Positions 8,662-17,014 of a stretch of 64,000 nt of DNA are shown here, one piece after another. The position numbers and the translations under genes were made by a program. Below the pieces are notes generated by a model. The model saw only the letters and a list, made by a program, of their open reading frames with translations, searched no databases and had not been told where the DNA came from. Location of the stretch: NCBI RefSeq assembly GCF_000718025.1, contig NZ_JODS01000002.1, forward strand, positions 62,001-126,000, in the 5' to 3' direction. Position 1 is the stretch's first letter. Every line of letters starts with the position of its first letter. Source of the stretch: Kitasatospora purpeofusca (GTDB taxonomy: Bacteria > Actinomycetota > Actinomycetes > Streptomycetales > Streptomycetaceae).

Positions 8662-9441
8662 ATGCCCACGATCTCCGTCGGAAACTCGCGCGTCCACTAC
8701 ACCGTGACCGGCGAGGGGCCCGCCCTGGTCCTGGTGCACGGTGTGGGCAAGGGGGGTCAGGTCACCTTCGGGCACCTCGTGGAGGACTTCGCCCGCCGCA
8801 ACACCGTCATCCTGCCGGAGCTCTCCGGCAGCGAGACCGCCGAGGACGACGGCACGCCGCTGACCGTCGAGCAGCTCGCCGACGAGGTCGCCGCCGTGAT
8901 CGAGCACGCCGGCCTCGGCCCGGTGGACCTGGTGGGCTTCTCGCTCGGCGGGGCCGTCGTCGCCGCCACCGCCGCGCTGCACCCCGGGCTGGTGCGCCGC
9001 CTGGTGCCGATCGGCGGCCTGGTGAAGTCGGACCTCTACATCGAGAACCTGATCGGCCTGACGCTCAGTCAGAAGCACGACGCCAAGGCCTTCGGCCGCG
9101 TCCTGAGCACCACCGCCTTCAGCCCGCGCTACATCCGCACCCGGCCGAGTCTGAGCGACGTCGAGAACCTCGGCTCCGAGCTGAGCCCGTCCAACGGCCG
9201 CATCCGCCAGCTGGAGCTGCTGGTCCAGGTCGACATCCGCGACATCGTCGGCAAGGTCGAGGCCGAGACCCTGGTGCTGGCCCCGTACCCGGACGCCGCC
9301 GTGCCCGCCGAGCACTCCCGCGAGCTGGCGGCCGCGATCCCGAACTCCAGCTACACCGAGATCGACAGCGGCCACATGGTGATCTTCGAGCGGCCGGACG
9401 AACTCGTGCAGCTGATCCAGGACTTCATCCACCGGGCCTGA
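8662..9441 (+). CDS. alpha/beta hydrolase
   Basis: 259 residues, cytoplasmic. It has the HGVGKGG oxyanion loop (residues 26-32), nucleophile elbow GFSLGG with Ser94, an acid candidate in APYPDAAVP and catalytic His in DSGHMVIF. Size and layout fit the esterase/lactonase/C-C hydrolase branch of the fold. ACAGGAGGCG lies 7-10 nt before the ATG. First gene of the biosynthetic locus, followed 133 bp later by the DJ-1-type gene. It could hydrolyse or release a pathway intermediate; substrate unknown. Confidence 0.85.
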   Translation: MPTISVGNSRVHYTVTGEGPALVLVHGVGKGGQVTFGHLVEDFARRNTVILPELSGSETAEDDGTPLTVEQLADEVAAVIEHAGLGPVDLVGFSLGGAVVAATAALHPGLVRRLVPIGGLVKSDLYIENLIGLTLSQKHDAKAFGRVLSTTAFSPRYIRTRPSLSDVENLGSELSPSNGRIRQLELLVQVDIRDIVGKVEAETLVLAPYPDAAVPAEHSRELAAAIPNSSYTEIDSGHMVIFERPDELVQLIQDFIHRA

Positions 9442-9574
9442 TCCTCCACCCGCAGCCACCCGGCCCCGCAGCCACCAGGCCCCGGAAGCGCCCGGCCCCG
9501 GCACCGGCCGGGGCCGGCCACCCGCCCCGCCCGACCACCCGCGGAGCAACTCCGCAGCGACTCCAGGAGGAACC

Positions 9575-10267
9575 ATGGCCAAGATCCTGCTCGCCGTCAG
9601 CAGTCACGACACCTTGGGCGACACCGGCAACCGGACGGGCTACAGCGTCTCGGAGGCGGCCCACCCCTACAACGTCTTCGTCGGCGCCGGCCACGAGGTC
9701 GACTTCGTCTCGGTGCGCGGCGGCGAGCCGCCGGCCGTGGTCTTCCCGGGCGAGGAGGACGACCCCGAGATCGTCGGCTTCCTGGCCGACGAGACCGTCA
9801 AGGCCAAGCTGGTGGCGACCCGCCGGGCGGCCGAGGTCGACCCCGCCGAGTACGCGGCGATCTTCTACGTCGGCGGCCACGGTGCCATGTGGGACTTCCC
9901 GGACTCCCCGGACCTGGCCCGGATCGCCATGGACATCCACGGCCGGGGCGGCGTCGTCTCCGCCGTCTGCCACGGCCCGGCCGCGCTGGTCAACCTGCGG
10001 CTGCCGGACGGCACCCTCCTGGTGAGCGGCAAGCGGGTCGCCTCCTTCAGCAACGAGGAGGAGGACTCCCTCGGCCTGGTCGAGGTCATGCCGTTCCTGC
10101 TGGAGGACCGGCTGAAGGAGTCGGGCGCGCTGCACACCAAGGCGCCCGTCTACCAGGCCCACACCCAGAGCGACGGCCGGGTCGTCACGGGGCAGAACCC
10201 CGCCTCCGCCGCCCCGGTGGCCCGCCTCGTCGTCGCCGAGATCGCCAAGGCCGCCGAAGCCCGCTGA
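9575..10267 (+). CDS. DJ-1/PfpI-family protein (type 1 glutamine amidotransferase-like)
   Basis: 230 residues; AGGAGGAACC directly precedes the ATG. The nucleophile elbow is VSAVCHGPAALVN with Cys132 followed by His133, and a conserved Glu27 sits in GYSVSEAAHP, as in the Hsp31/YhbO-like branch that handles glyoxals or damaged thiols and amines. YVGGHGAMWDFPD is the family's glycine-rich loop. In this locus it might act on a reactive intermediate or protect the host. The exact activity cannot be read from sequence. Confidence 0.85.
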   Translation: MAKILLAVSSHDTLGDTGNRTGYSVSEAAHPYNVFVGAGHEVDFVSVRGGEPPAVVFPGEEDDPEIVGFLADETVKAKLVATRRAAEVDPAEYAAIFYVGGHGAMWDFPDSPDLARIAMDIHGRGGVVSAVCHGPAALVNLRLPDGTLLVSGKRVASFSNEEEDSLGLVEVMPFLLEDRLKESGALHTKAPVYQAHTQSDGRVVTGQNPASAAPVARLVVAEIAKAAEAR

Positions 10268-10457
10268 CCCGGGCGCGCCGACCCGGGTCCGCTCACCCGG
10301 CCCCGCTCCGCAGCGCACCCGCCGTGCCGCCCCGCAGCGCACCCGCCGGGCCCGCCCCGCAACGCGGCCCCGCGCCACCACCGCCGTCCCCGGACGGCTC
10401 CCGAAAACCGTCGCAGACCGGCCCCGGCCAGGACCGCCGGGGCCAGAGGAGGCAGAC

Positions 10458-11159
10458 ATGTACGGACTGATCCAGGTCGCGGGCATCATCGACCAGGCCG
10501 AGGCCGATCTGATCATCGAGGAGGGCGCCGACTGGCTCGGCTTCGCCCTGCGCCTGCCGGCCAAGAACGAGGACCTCTCGGAGGCCGACGCCGCCGCCAT
10601 CGTCAAGGCGATCCAGCCCGGCAACAAGGGCGTCATCATCACCTACCTGACCCAGGCCGACGAGATCGCCGAGTTCTGCGCCGAGATCGGCGTGAGCGCG
10701 ATCCAGCTGCACGGCGACGTGACCCCGGCCGAGCTGAGCCGGCTGCGCACCCTCGCCCCGGACCTCTACGTGCTCAAGAGCCTGGTGGTGAAGTCGGACA
10801 ACATCGACGAGCTGCGCACCATCGTCGAGACCTCCGCCGAGTGGGTCGACATGTTCATCACCGACAGTTTCAACCCGGCCACCGGCGCCAAGGGCGCGAC
10901 CGGCCTGACCCACGACTGGTCGGTCAGCGCCGAGCTGGTCCGGATCTCCCCCAAGCCGCTGATGATGGCGGGCGGGCTCACGCCGGAGAACGTCGCGGCC
11001 GCCATCGAGGCCGTCCGCCCCGCCGCCGTGGACGCCCACACCGGCCTGGAGGACAAGGCCACCCGGCGCAAGGACCGGCAGAAGGTGCGCACCTTCGTCC
11101 AGGAGGCCCGCGTGGCCTTCGCCCGGGTCGCCGCGGAGGACGGCCGGAGCGCCTCCTGA
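10458..11159 (+). CDS. phosphoribosylanthranilate isomerase (TrpF)-like protein, catalytic Cys replaced
   Basis: 233 residues, AGAGGAGG upstream of the ATG. TrpF (beta/alpha)8 features are present: GADWLGFALR, AIQLHGDVTPAELSRL, a phosphate-binding GATGLTHDW, and LMMAGGLTPENVAAAIEAV near the end. The N-terminal KICGIT that carries TrpF's general base Cys is here QVAGII, so the Cys is Ala; the Asp region reads ITDSFNP. The enzyme is therefore probably not a tryptophan-pathway isomerase but a repurposed one that handles a phosphoribosyl substrate. It overlaps the next gene by TGATG, so the two are co-translated. Confidence 0.75.
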   Translation: MYGLIQVAGIIDQAEADLIIEEGADWLGFALRLPAKNEDLSEADAAAIVKAIQPGNKGVIITYLTQADEIAEFCAEIGVSAIQLHGDVTPAELSRLRTLAPDLYVLKSLVVKSDNIDELRTIVETSAEWVDMFITDSFNPATGAKGATGLTHDWSVSAELVRISPKPLMMAGGLTPENVAAAIEAVRPAAVDAHTGLEDKATRRKDRQKVRTFVQEARVAFARVAAEDGRSAS

Positions 11160-11839
11160 TGACCACCGGGACCGAGCCGCTGCGGGGCGTGACCCGGGTG
11201 ACCCACCTGGTGCCCCAGACCAACCGCCTGCGGGCCCTGCACGCGGTCGTCCGCGACCGCGACGCCCGCCGGGAGGACTTCGTCCTCTCCGCCAACCGGA
11301 TCATCCGCGGCCTGCTGGACGCCGCGCTGGACCTGCTGCCCTACGAGGCGCGCGACGTCCGCACCCCGGTCGGGCAGGTCTACCACGGCCTGTCGCCGGC
11401 CACCCCGGTCTACGGCGTGTCCGTCGCCCGGGCCGGGGACAGCATGGAGTCCGAACTGCGGGTGATGGCACCGGAGACCAGGCTGGGCAAGATCCTGATC
11501 CAGCGGGACAAGGTCACCAAGCTCCCGCGCCTGTACTACGCGGCGCTGCCGGCCGGGATCGGCGGGGGCCATGTGCTGCTGCTCGACCCGATGCTCGCCA
11601 CCGGCGGCACCGCGCTGGCCGCGATCGGGGTGCTGCTCGACCACGGCGTGCCGGAGGAGCACATCCTCTTCGTGAACCTGCTCTCCGCCCCGGAGGGGAT
11701 CCGGGCCGTGCACGACCGCCACCCCGGGGTGCGGATCGTGACCTCCTCGATCGAGGAGCGGCTCAACGAGAACGCGTTCATGGTGCCCGGCATCGGCGAC
11801 TTCGGCGACCGCTACTTCGGGACCGACGTCCCCGCCTGA
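11159..11839 (+). CDS. upp: uracil phosphoribosyltransferase
   Basis: 226 residues, start ATG 11159 overlapping the previous stop (TGATG). It has the PRPP-binding motif LLLDPMLATGGTALAAI and the C-terminal GIGDFGDRYFGTD uracil-binding loop, both diagnostic of UPRTase (uracil + PRPP to UMP). GVSVARAGDSMESEL corresponds to the conserved GI.RAG...E region. Being coupled to the TrpF-like gene and inside an NRPS/PsuG locus, it is more likely a pathway or self-protection enzyme than the housekeeping copy; that part is inference. Confidence 0.88.
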   Translation: MTTGTEPLRGVTRVTHLVPQTNRLRALHAVVRDRDARREDFVLSANRIIRGLLDAALDLLPYEARDVRTPVGQVYHGLSPATPVYGVSVARAGDSMESELRVMAPETRLGKILIQRDKVTKLPRLYYAALPAGIGGGHVLLLDPMLATGGTALAAIGVLLDHGVPEEHILFVNLLSAPEGIRAVHDRHPGVRIVTSSIEERLNENAFMVPGIGDFGDRYFGTDVPA

Positions 11840-12000
11840 GACCCTCCCCACCCGCCGGGGCGGGCGGGGTCCGGGATCCGTAACCCCGCGACCCCACCGC
11901 TCCGGCCCCCGCGGCCGCTGCCACCACTGCCTGTTGCCGTCAAAGCCGTTGTCACCAACGCCTGTTGCCGCCACCGCCACCGACCCTGAGGAGCACCACC

Positions 12001-12678
12001 GTGTCCACCGCCGACACCTCCGCGCCGACGAGGATCTCGATCGTCTACTACTCGGGCACCGGCAACGTCCACAAGCTCGCCCTGGCCGCCGAGGAGGCCG
12101 CCACCAAGGCCGGCGCCGTGGCCCGGCTGCGCCGCGTCCCCGAGTACGTCGAGGCGTCCCTGGCCCCGGAGTTCACCGAGTGGACCGAGGCCTGGCAGGA
12201 GAACGCCGCGGCGATCGCGGCCGTCCCCACCGCCTCCGTCGACGACCTCGCCTGGGCCGACGTGATCCTGCTCGGCGGCCCCGGCCGGTTCGGGATGATC
12301 GCCGCCCCGCTCAAGCACTTCATCGAGCTCGCCTGGCCGCTGAACGCCCGCGGCGGCCTGCAGGGCAAGGTGATGGCCTCCTTCACCTCCACCGGCGCCC
12401 CGCACGGCGGCCAGGAGGCGACGATCCTCTCGCTCAACGCCGTCTTCTACCACTGGGGCGGGATCATCGTGCCGCCCGGCGTCACCGACGAGATCATGAC
12501 GGCCCCCAGCAACGGCAACCCCTACGGCGTCAGTTCGGTCTCCGGCCGGCAGGCGGTTCCGGGCCGGCTGGCGGAGAACGTCACCGAGGACAACCTCGCC
12601 GCCCTCGCGTACCAGACCCGCCGGATGCTCGACGTCGCCGACGCGCTGCGCAGGGGACGGGCCGCCGCGGACCGCTGA
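12001..12678 (+). CDS. NAD(P)H dehydrogenase/flavodoxin, WrbA-like
   Basis: 225 residues from a GTG at 12001 with GAGGAGC upstream. The FMN-binding P-loop is SIVYYSGTGNVHKLA near residue 13. ADVILLGGPGRFGMIAAPLKHFIE and STGAPHGGQEATILSLNAVFYHWGGIIVPPG are the WrbA-type core. A quinone-type reductase beside an oxidising NRPS could recycle flavin or reduce a quinoid/maleimide-like product; no direct evidence. The DNA upstream contains short repeats around CCTGTTGCCG (11930-11970). Confidence 0.84.
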   Translation: MSTADTSAPTRISIVYYSGTGNVHKLALAAEEAATKAGAVARLRRVPEYVEASLAPEFTEWTEAWQENAAAIAAVPTASVDDLAWADVILLGGPGRFGMIAAPLKHFIELAWPLNARGGLQGKVMASFTSTGAPHGGQEATILSLNAVFYHWGGIIVPPGVTDEIMTAPSNGNPYGVSSVSGRQAVPGRLAENVTEDNLAALAYQTRRMLDVADALRRGRAAADR

Positions 12679-12704
12679 GCCGCCCGCCCCGCACCCCGGG
12701 ACGC

Positions 12705-12792
12705 CAGGAAGTCAGGACACCAGGACACCAGGACACCAGGACACCAGGACACCAGGAAAGCCGGACACCAGGACACCCGTACACCAGGGGGA
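12705..12792 (+). repeat. 8-bp tandem repeat array (CAGGACAC) in front of the NRPS gene
   Basis: Eleven 8-bp units: five consecutive perfect CAGGACAC copies (12713-12752), one more at 12769, and degenerate units at 12705, 12753, 12761, 12777 and 12785. The last unit reads CAGGGGGA and serves as the ribosome binding site, 4 nt before the ATG at 12797. Repeat number therefore sets the length of the 5' untranslated segment. Confidence 0.9.
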
Positions 12793-12796
12793 CCAG

Positions 12797-15700
12797 ATGA
12801 CTGCCCATGCGTCGGGCCGAGGCCCGGCCGACCACCCGTTACTGCCCGAACTGCTCCTGCGCACCGCCGCCGAACGCCCCGACGACCCGGCGGTGATCGG
12901 CGGCGACCGGCGGCTGAGCTTCGCCGAACTGGTCCGCCGGAGCCTGGGACTGGCCGGGCACCTGCGGGGCCTAGGAGTGACCGCGGACCAGTGCGTGGGG
13001 CTGTTCGTCGAGCCCTCCACCGAGGTGCTGACCGGTGCCTGGGCGATCCTCCTCGCGGGCGGCGCCTATCTGCCGCTGGCCCCGGAGTACCCGGAGGAGC
13101 GCCTGCGCTTCATGATCGAGCACTCCGGCGTCAAGGTGATCGTCGCCCAGGACCGGCTGGTCGAGCGGCTGACCGCGCTGGCGCCCGCCGGCACCCTGGT
13201 CGTCCGCGCCGAGGACGAGCACCCGCCGGCGCCGGTGGTCCTGCCCGGCCCCGCCCCCGACGCGCTGGCCTACGTCATCTACACCTCGGGCAGCACCGGC
13301 CGGCCCAAGGGCGTGATGATCGAGCACCGCAGCATCGCCCACCAGATGGCCTGGCTGCGCGCGGCCCACGGCCTCGACCGGACCCGGGTCGTGCTGCAGA
13401 AGACGCCGATCAGCTTCGACGCCGCCCAGTGGGAGATCCTCGCCCCGGCGGTCGGCGCCACCGTCGTGGTCGGCGGGGCCGGCATCCACCGGGACACCGA
13501 GCGGCTGGTCGCAGCGGTCAAGGAGCACGGCGTCACCACCGTCCAGTGCGTGCCGACGCTGCTCCAGGCCCTGCTGGAGACCGAGGAGTTGGAGTCCTGC
13601 CATACGCTGGAGCAGGTCTTCACCGGTGGTGAGGCGCTCTCCAGAACCCTGGCCGGGACCTTCCTGGAGTCCCTGCCGGGCCGCGAGTTGGTCAACCTCT
13701 ACGGTCCGACCGAGTGCACCATCAACTCCTCCTCCTTCGTGGTGACCAAGTCCTCCGTCGGCGACGGCCCCAACTCGGTCTCCATCGGCGCCCCGGTCGA
13801 CGGCACCGAGTACCGGATCCTGGGCCGCGACGGCGCCGAACTCGGCGTCGGCGAGATCGGCGAACTCTCCATCGGCGGCGTCCAGGTGGCGCGCGGCTAC
13901 CTGCACCGGCCGGACCTGACCGAGCAGCGCTTCACCGAGGACCCCGACGGCGGGGGGCGGTTCTTCCGCACCGGCGACCTCGCCTACTGGAACGCCGACG
14001 GCACCGTCCAGTTCACCGGCCGCGCCGACAACCAGGTGAAGCTGCGCGGCTTCCGGGTGGAGCTGGACGAGATCAGGCTCGCCATCGAGACCCACGACTG
14101 GGTCCGGCACGCGGCGGTGCTGGTCAAGGACGACCCGAGGACGGGCTTCCAGAACCTGATCGCCTGCGTCGAGCTCGACCCGAGGGAGGCCGCCCTGATG
14201 GACCAGGGCAGCCACGGCGCGCACCACCAGTCCAAGGAGAGCAAGCTCCAGGTCAAGGCGCAGCTGTCCAACCCGGGGGTGCGGACCTCGGCCGAGCTGG
14301 CCGGCCTGCCCTCCGTCGACCTGCCCGGCCGCACGGCCACCGAGGCGCAGCGCGCCCTCGCCTTCGCCCGCAAGACCTACCGCTTCTACGAGGGCGAGGC
14401 GCCGGTCTCGGAGCGCGACCTGCTGGCACTGCTGGCCCGCCGCCCGGCCGCCGCCGGTCGTTCGCGGCCGCTCGCGGAGTTGGACACCGGGACGCTCGGC
14501 GAGATCCTGCGCCACCTCGGGCAGCACCTGAGCCCGGAGCGGCTGCTCCCCAAGTACGCCTACGCCTCGCCCGGTTCGCTCTACGCGACGCAGGTGTACC
14601 TGGAGATCACCGGCTTCCCCGGCATCCGGCCGGGCATCCACTACCACCACCCGATCGACCACCGCCTCGTCCTGGTCTCCGCAGCACCGGCAGCGCCGGC
14701 AGCGGGGACAGCAGGGACAGCAGGGACAGCAGGGACAGCGCCCGCAGCACCGGCGGGCCCCGCAGCGCCCGCGCCGCGTCTGATACCCGGACCGCGCAGG
14801 GCCCCCGACGACACGGCCGCCACCGCGGCCCCCCGGATCCGGATGCACTTCCTCGGCCGCCGCGGCGCCATCGAGCCGGTCTACAGGACGAACATCACCG
14901 AGGTCCTGGAGATCGAGACCGGCCACATCGTCGGCCTCCTCGAGGAGGTCCTCCCGGCCTACGGCCTCGACATCGGGCCCGCCCCCTTCACCCCGGAGGT
15001 CAAGTCCCGGCTGGGGGTCGCCGACCAGGACCACTACCTCGGCAGCTTCGACTGGACGCCCTGGCGCGGACCGCGCGAGGACCGGGACCTCGACCTGTTC
15101 GTCCAGGTCCACCCCGGCAAGGGCGTGGACCTCCCGGCCGGGCAGTACCTGCACGAGGACGGCCGGCTGAGCCTGGTCTCTCCGGACCTCGTGCTGCGCA
15201 AGCAGGTCATCGCGATCAACCAGGCCGTCTACGGCCGGGCGTCGTTCGGCGTCACCGTGATCAGCCGCAGTCCGCAGCGGTGGCGGCGCTACATCGACCT
15301 GGGCCGGGTGGCGCAGCGGCTGTCGCTGAACGACCTCGACCTCGGTTTCATGTCCTCCGGCTACAGCTCGCGCGGCGGGGACGACCTGCCCTCGGCCCGG
15401 CGGTTCGACGGCATCCTGCGCGAGCTGGGCCGCCCGGGCGGCGCCTCCTACTTCTTCCTCGGCGGCCGGGTCAGCCGTGAGCAGCGGCGGCACGAGGGCA
15501 TGCGGGAGGACGCGGTCCACATGCGTGGTCCGGCCGAGCTGATCCGCGACGACCTGGTCAACTACCTGCCGGACTACATGATCCCGAACAAGGTCGTGGT
15601 GCTCGACGCGCTGCCGACCACCGCCAACGGCAAGATCGACCTCCAGGCGCTGGCCGTCTCGGACCGGGTCGTCGCGGGGGCCGCCGACCGGCCCTTCGTG

Positions 15701-17014
15701 GCTCCCAGGGACGAGACCGAGCGCCGGGTGGCCGTGCTGTGGCAGGAGGTGATGAAGCAGGAGAGCGTCTCCGCGCAGGACGACTTCTTCGCCTGCGGCG
15801 GCAATTCGCTGCTGGCCGTCACCCTGGTCAACCGGATCAACCGGGCGTTCGGGGCGGCGCTGCCGCTGGAGGTGGTGTTCACCTCGCCGACGGTGGAGGG
15901 CCTGGCCCGCCGGCTCTCCGGCGGTCCGGCGGAGCGCACCTCGCGCCTGGTGCCGCTGACCGGCTCGAGTTCCGCCTCACCGGCGACGGCCGGACGTCCG
16001 GTCTTCTGCTGGCCCGGCCTGGGCGGCTACCCGATGAACCTGCGGCTGCTGGCCGAACGCCTCGGCACCGAGCGGCCGTTCCTCGGGGTGCAGGCCCACG
16101 GCGTCAACCCGGGCGAGGTCCCGTACCCGACGATCCGGGAGATGGCGGCCGAGGACGTCCGGGCGCTGCTGGAGGTCCAGCCCGAGGGCCCGTACACCCT
16201 GTGGGGCTACTCCTTCGGGGCCCGGGTGGCCTTCGAGGCCGCGTACCAGCTGGAGCAGGCCGGCCACCCGGTCGACCACGTGTTCCTGATCGCCCCCGGT
16301 TCGCCCAAGGTCCGCACCACCGGGACCCGTCCCGAGGAGCGGACCGCCAACTACACCAGCCGGGCCTTCGTGGCGATCCTGCTCTCGGTCTTCACCGGCA
16401 CGATCGACAGTCCGCTGCTGGAGCGCTGCCTCGCGGTGGCCCGGGACGACGAGAGCTTCGCCCGTTTCGTCGGCGAGGGCATCCCCGGCCTGGACCCGGA
16501 CCTGGTGCGCCGGATCGTCCGGATCGTGGGGACGACCTTCGAGTTCAACTACACCTTCCGCGAACTGCGGGAGCGCCGGGTCTCGGCACCCATCACCGTC
16601 TTCAAGGCGCGGGGGGACGAGTACTCGTTCCTCGACGGCAGCAGCGGGTACTCCGCCGAGCCGCCGACCGTCGTCGAGCTGACGGCCGACCACTACTCCC
16701 TGCTCCGGGCGCCGGACGTCGACGAGCTGGTGACGGCCGTCCACCGCCGCCTGCACCTCCGGAAGGACACCGTGATGCCGCACGTCAACATCAAGCACTT
16801 CCCGATGGAACTCAGCGACACCCAGCAGGCCGAGCTGCTGGCGGCGGTGACCAAGGCGGTCACCGACGCCTTCGGCTGCGAGGAGGGCGTGGTGTCGATC
16901 GCGGTCGAGTCGATCGCCGAGGAGAACTGGACCGAGCAGGTCTACATCCCGGAGATCGTCAACCGCCGGGACATCCTCGGCAAGGTTCCCGACTACCGCC
17001 CCGACGCGCTCTGA
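12797..17014 (+). CDS. indigoidine-synthetase-type NRPS (A-Ox-A-PCP-TE) fused to a tautomerase domain
   Basis: 1405 residues. The adenylation domain (about 15-450) has YVIYTSGSTGRPKG and GFRVELDEI; its last part (LPTTANGKIDL, near 943) is separated by an FMN oxidase domain (about 510-905, from KTYRFYEGEAPVSERD to HEGMREDAVHMRGPAELI). This split order is the hallmark of IndC/BpsA, which activates L-Gln, cyclises and oxidises it to the blue pigment indigoidine. The carrier protein has FACGGNSLLAV with phosphopantetheine Ser1004. The thioesterase has GYSFGA with Ser1139 and His1299. BpsA ends near here; this frame continues without a stop into a PptA-like tautomerase (1327-1405). The oxidase also carries an Ala/Pro/Gly-rich insertion of about 43 residues (near 14681-14842). 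Overlaps PsuG by TGATG. Confidence 0.93.
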   Translation: MTAHASGRGPADHPLLPELLLRTAAERPDDPAVIGGDRRLSFAELVRRSLGLAGHLRGLGVTADQCVGLFVEPSTEVLTGAWAILLAGGAYLPLAPEYPEERLRFMIEHSGVKVIVAQDRLVERLTALAPAGTLVVRAEDEHPPAPVVLPGPAPDALAYVIYTSGSTGRPKGVMIEHRSIAHQMAWLRAAHGLDRTRVVLQKTPISFDAAQWEILAPAVGATVVVGGAGIHRDTERLVAAVKEHGVTTVQCVPTLLQALLETEELESCHTLEQVFTGGEALSRTLAGTFLESLPGRELVNLYGPTECTINSSSFVVTKSSVGDGPNSVSIGAPVDGTEYRILGRDGAELGVGEIGELSIGGVQVARGYLHRPDLTEQRFTEDPDGGGRFFRTGDLAYWNADGTVQFTGRADNQVKLRGFRVELDEIRLAIETHDWVRHAAVLVKDDPRTGFQNLIACVELDPREAALMDQGSHGAHHQSKESKLQVKAQLSNPGVRTSAELAGLPSVDLPGRTATEAQRALAFARKTYRFYEGEAPVSERDLLALLARRPAAAGRSRPLAELDTGTLGEILRHLGQHLSPERLLPKYAYASPGSLYATQVYLEITGFPGIRPGIHYHHPIDHRLVLVSAAPAAPAAGTAGTAGTAGTAPAAPAGPAAPAPRLIPGPRRAPDDTAATAAPRIRMHFLGRRGAIEPVYRTNITEVLEIETGHIVGLLEEVLPAYGLDIGPAPFTPEVKSRLGVADQDHYLGSFDWTPWRGPREDRDLDLFVQVHPGKGVDLPAGQYLHEDGRLSLVSPDLVLRKQVIAINQAVYGRASFGVTVISRSPQRWRRYIDLGRVAQRLSLNDLDLGFMSSGYSSRGGDDLPSARRFDGILRELGRPGGASYFFLGGRVSREQRRHEGMREDAVHMRGPAELIRDDLVNYLPDYMIPNKVVVLDALPTTANGKIDLQALAVSDRVVAGAADRPFVAPRDETERRVAVLWQEVMKQESVSAQDDFFACGGNSLLAVTLVNRINRAFGAALPLEVVFTSPTVEGLARRLSGGPAERTSRLVPLTGSSSASPATAGRPVFCWPGLGGYPMNLRLLAERLGTERPFLGVQAHGVNPGEVPYPTIREMAAEDVRALLEVQPEGPYTLWGYSFGARVAFEAAYQLEQAGHPVDHVFLIAPGSPKVRTTGTRPEERTANYTSRAFVAILLSVFTGTIDSPLLERCLAVARDDESFARFVGEGIPGLDPDLVRRIVRIVGTTFEFNYTFRELRERRVSAPITVFKARGDEYSFLDGSSGYSAEPPTVVELTADHYSLLRAPDVDELVTAVHRRLHLRKDTVMPHVNIKHFPMELSDTQQAELLAAVTKAVTDAFGCEEGVVSIAVESIAEENWTEQVYIPEIVNRRDILGKVPDYRPDAL
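16775..17014 (+). CDS. 4-oxalocrotonate tautomerase (PptA-like), probable internal start within the NRPS frame
   Basis: 79 residues beginning MPHVNIKHFPMELSDTQQ, closely patterned on E. coli PptA (MPHIDIKCFPREL). In this superfamily the catalytic base is Pro1, exposed after Met removal, so activity needs a free N-terminus. GGAAGGA at 16761-16767 lies 7 nt before the ATG at 16775, an ideal spacing, although the NRPS frame reads straight through (RKDTVMPHVN). The likeliest reading is that the tautomerase is made as a separate small protein as well as, or instead of, a fusion tail. It could isomerise a keto-enol or imine-enamine intermediate. Confidence 0.7.
   Translation: MPHVNIKHFPMELSDTQQAELLAAVTKAVTDAFGCEEGVVSIAVESIAEENWTEQVYIPEIVNRRDILGKVPDYRPDAL

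Noticed and set aside
8340..10025. 561-residue open frame before and across the alpha/beta hydrolase
   Set aside because: No binding site or protein pattern; it overlaps two genuine genes in another frame.
12705..12792. CRISPR-like appearance of the 8-bp repeat array
   Set aside because: Units are contiguous with no spacers and no cas genes nearby.
12797..17014. A simple known indigoidine cluster
   Set aside because: The synthetase and PsuG match, but the IndB-type phosphatase is missing and many extra enzymes surround them, so the known label alone is not adequate.
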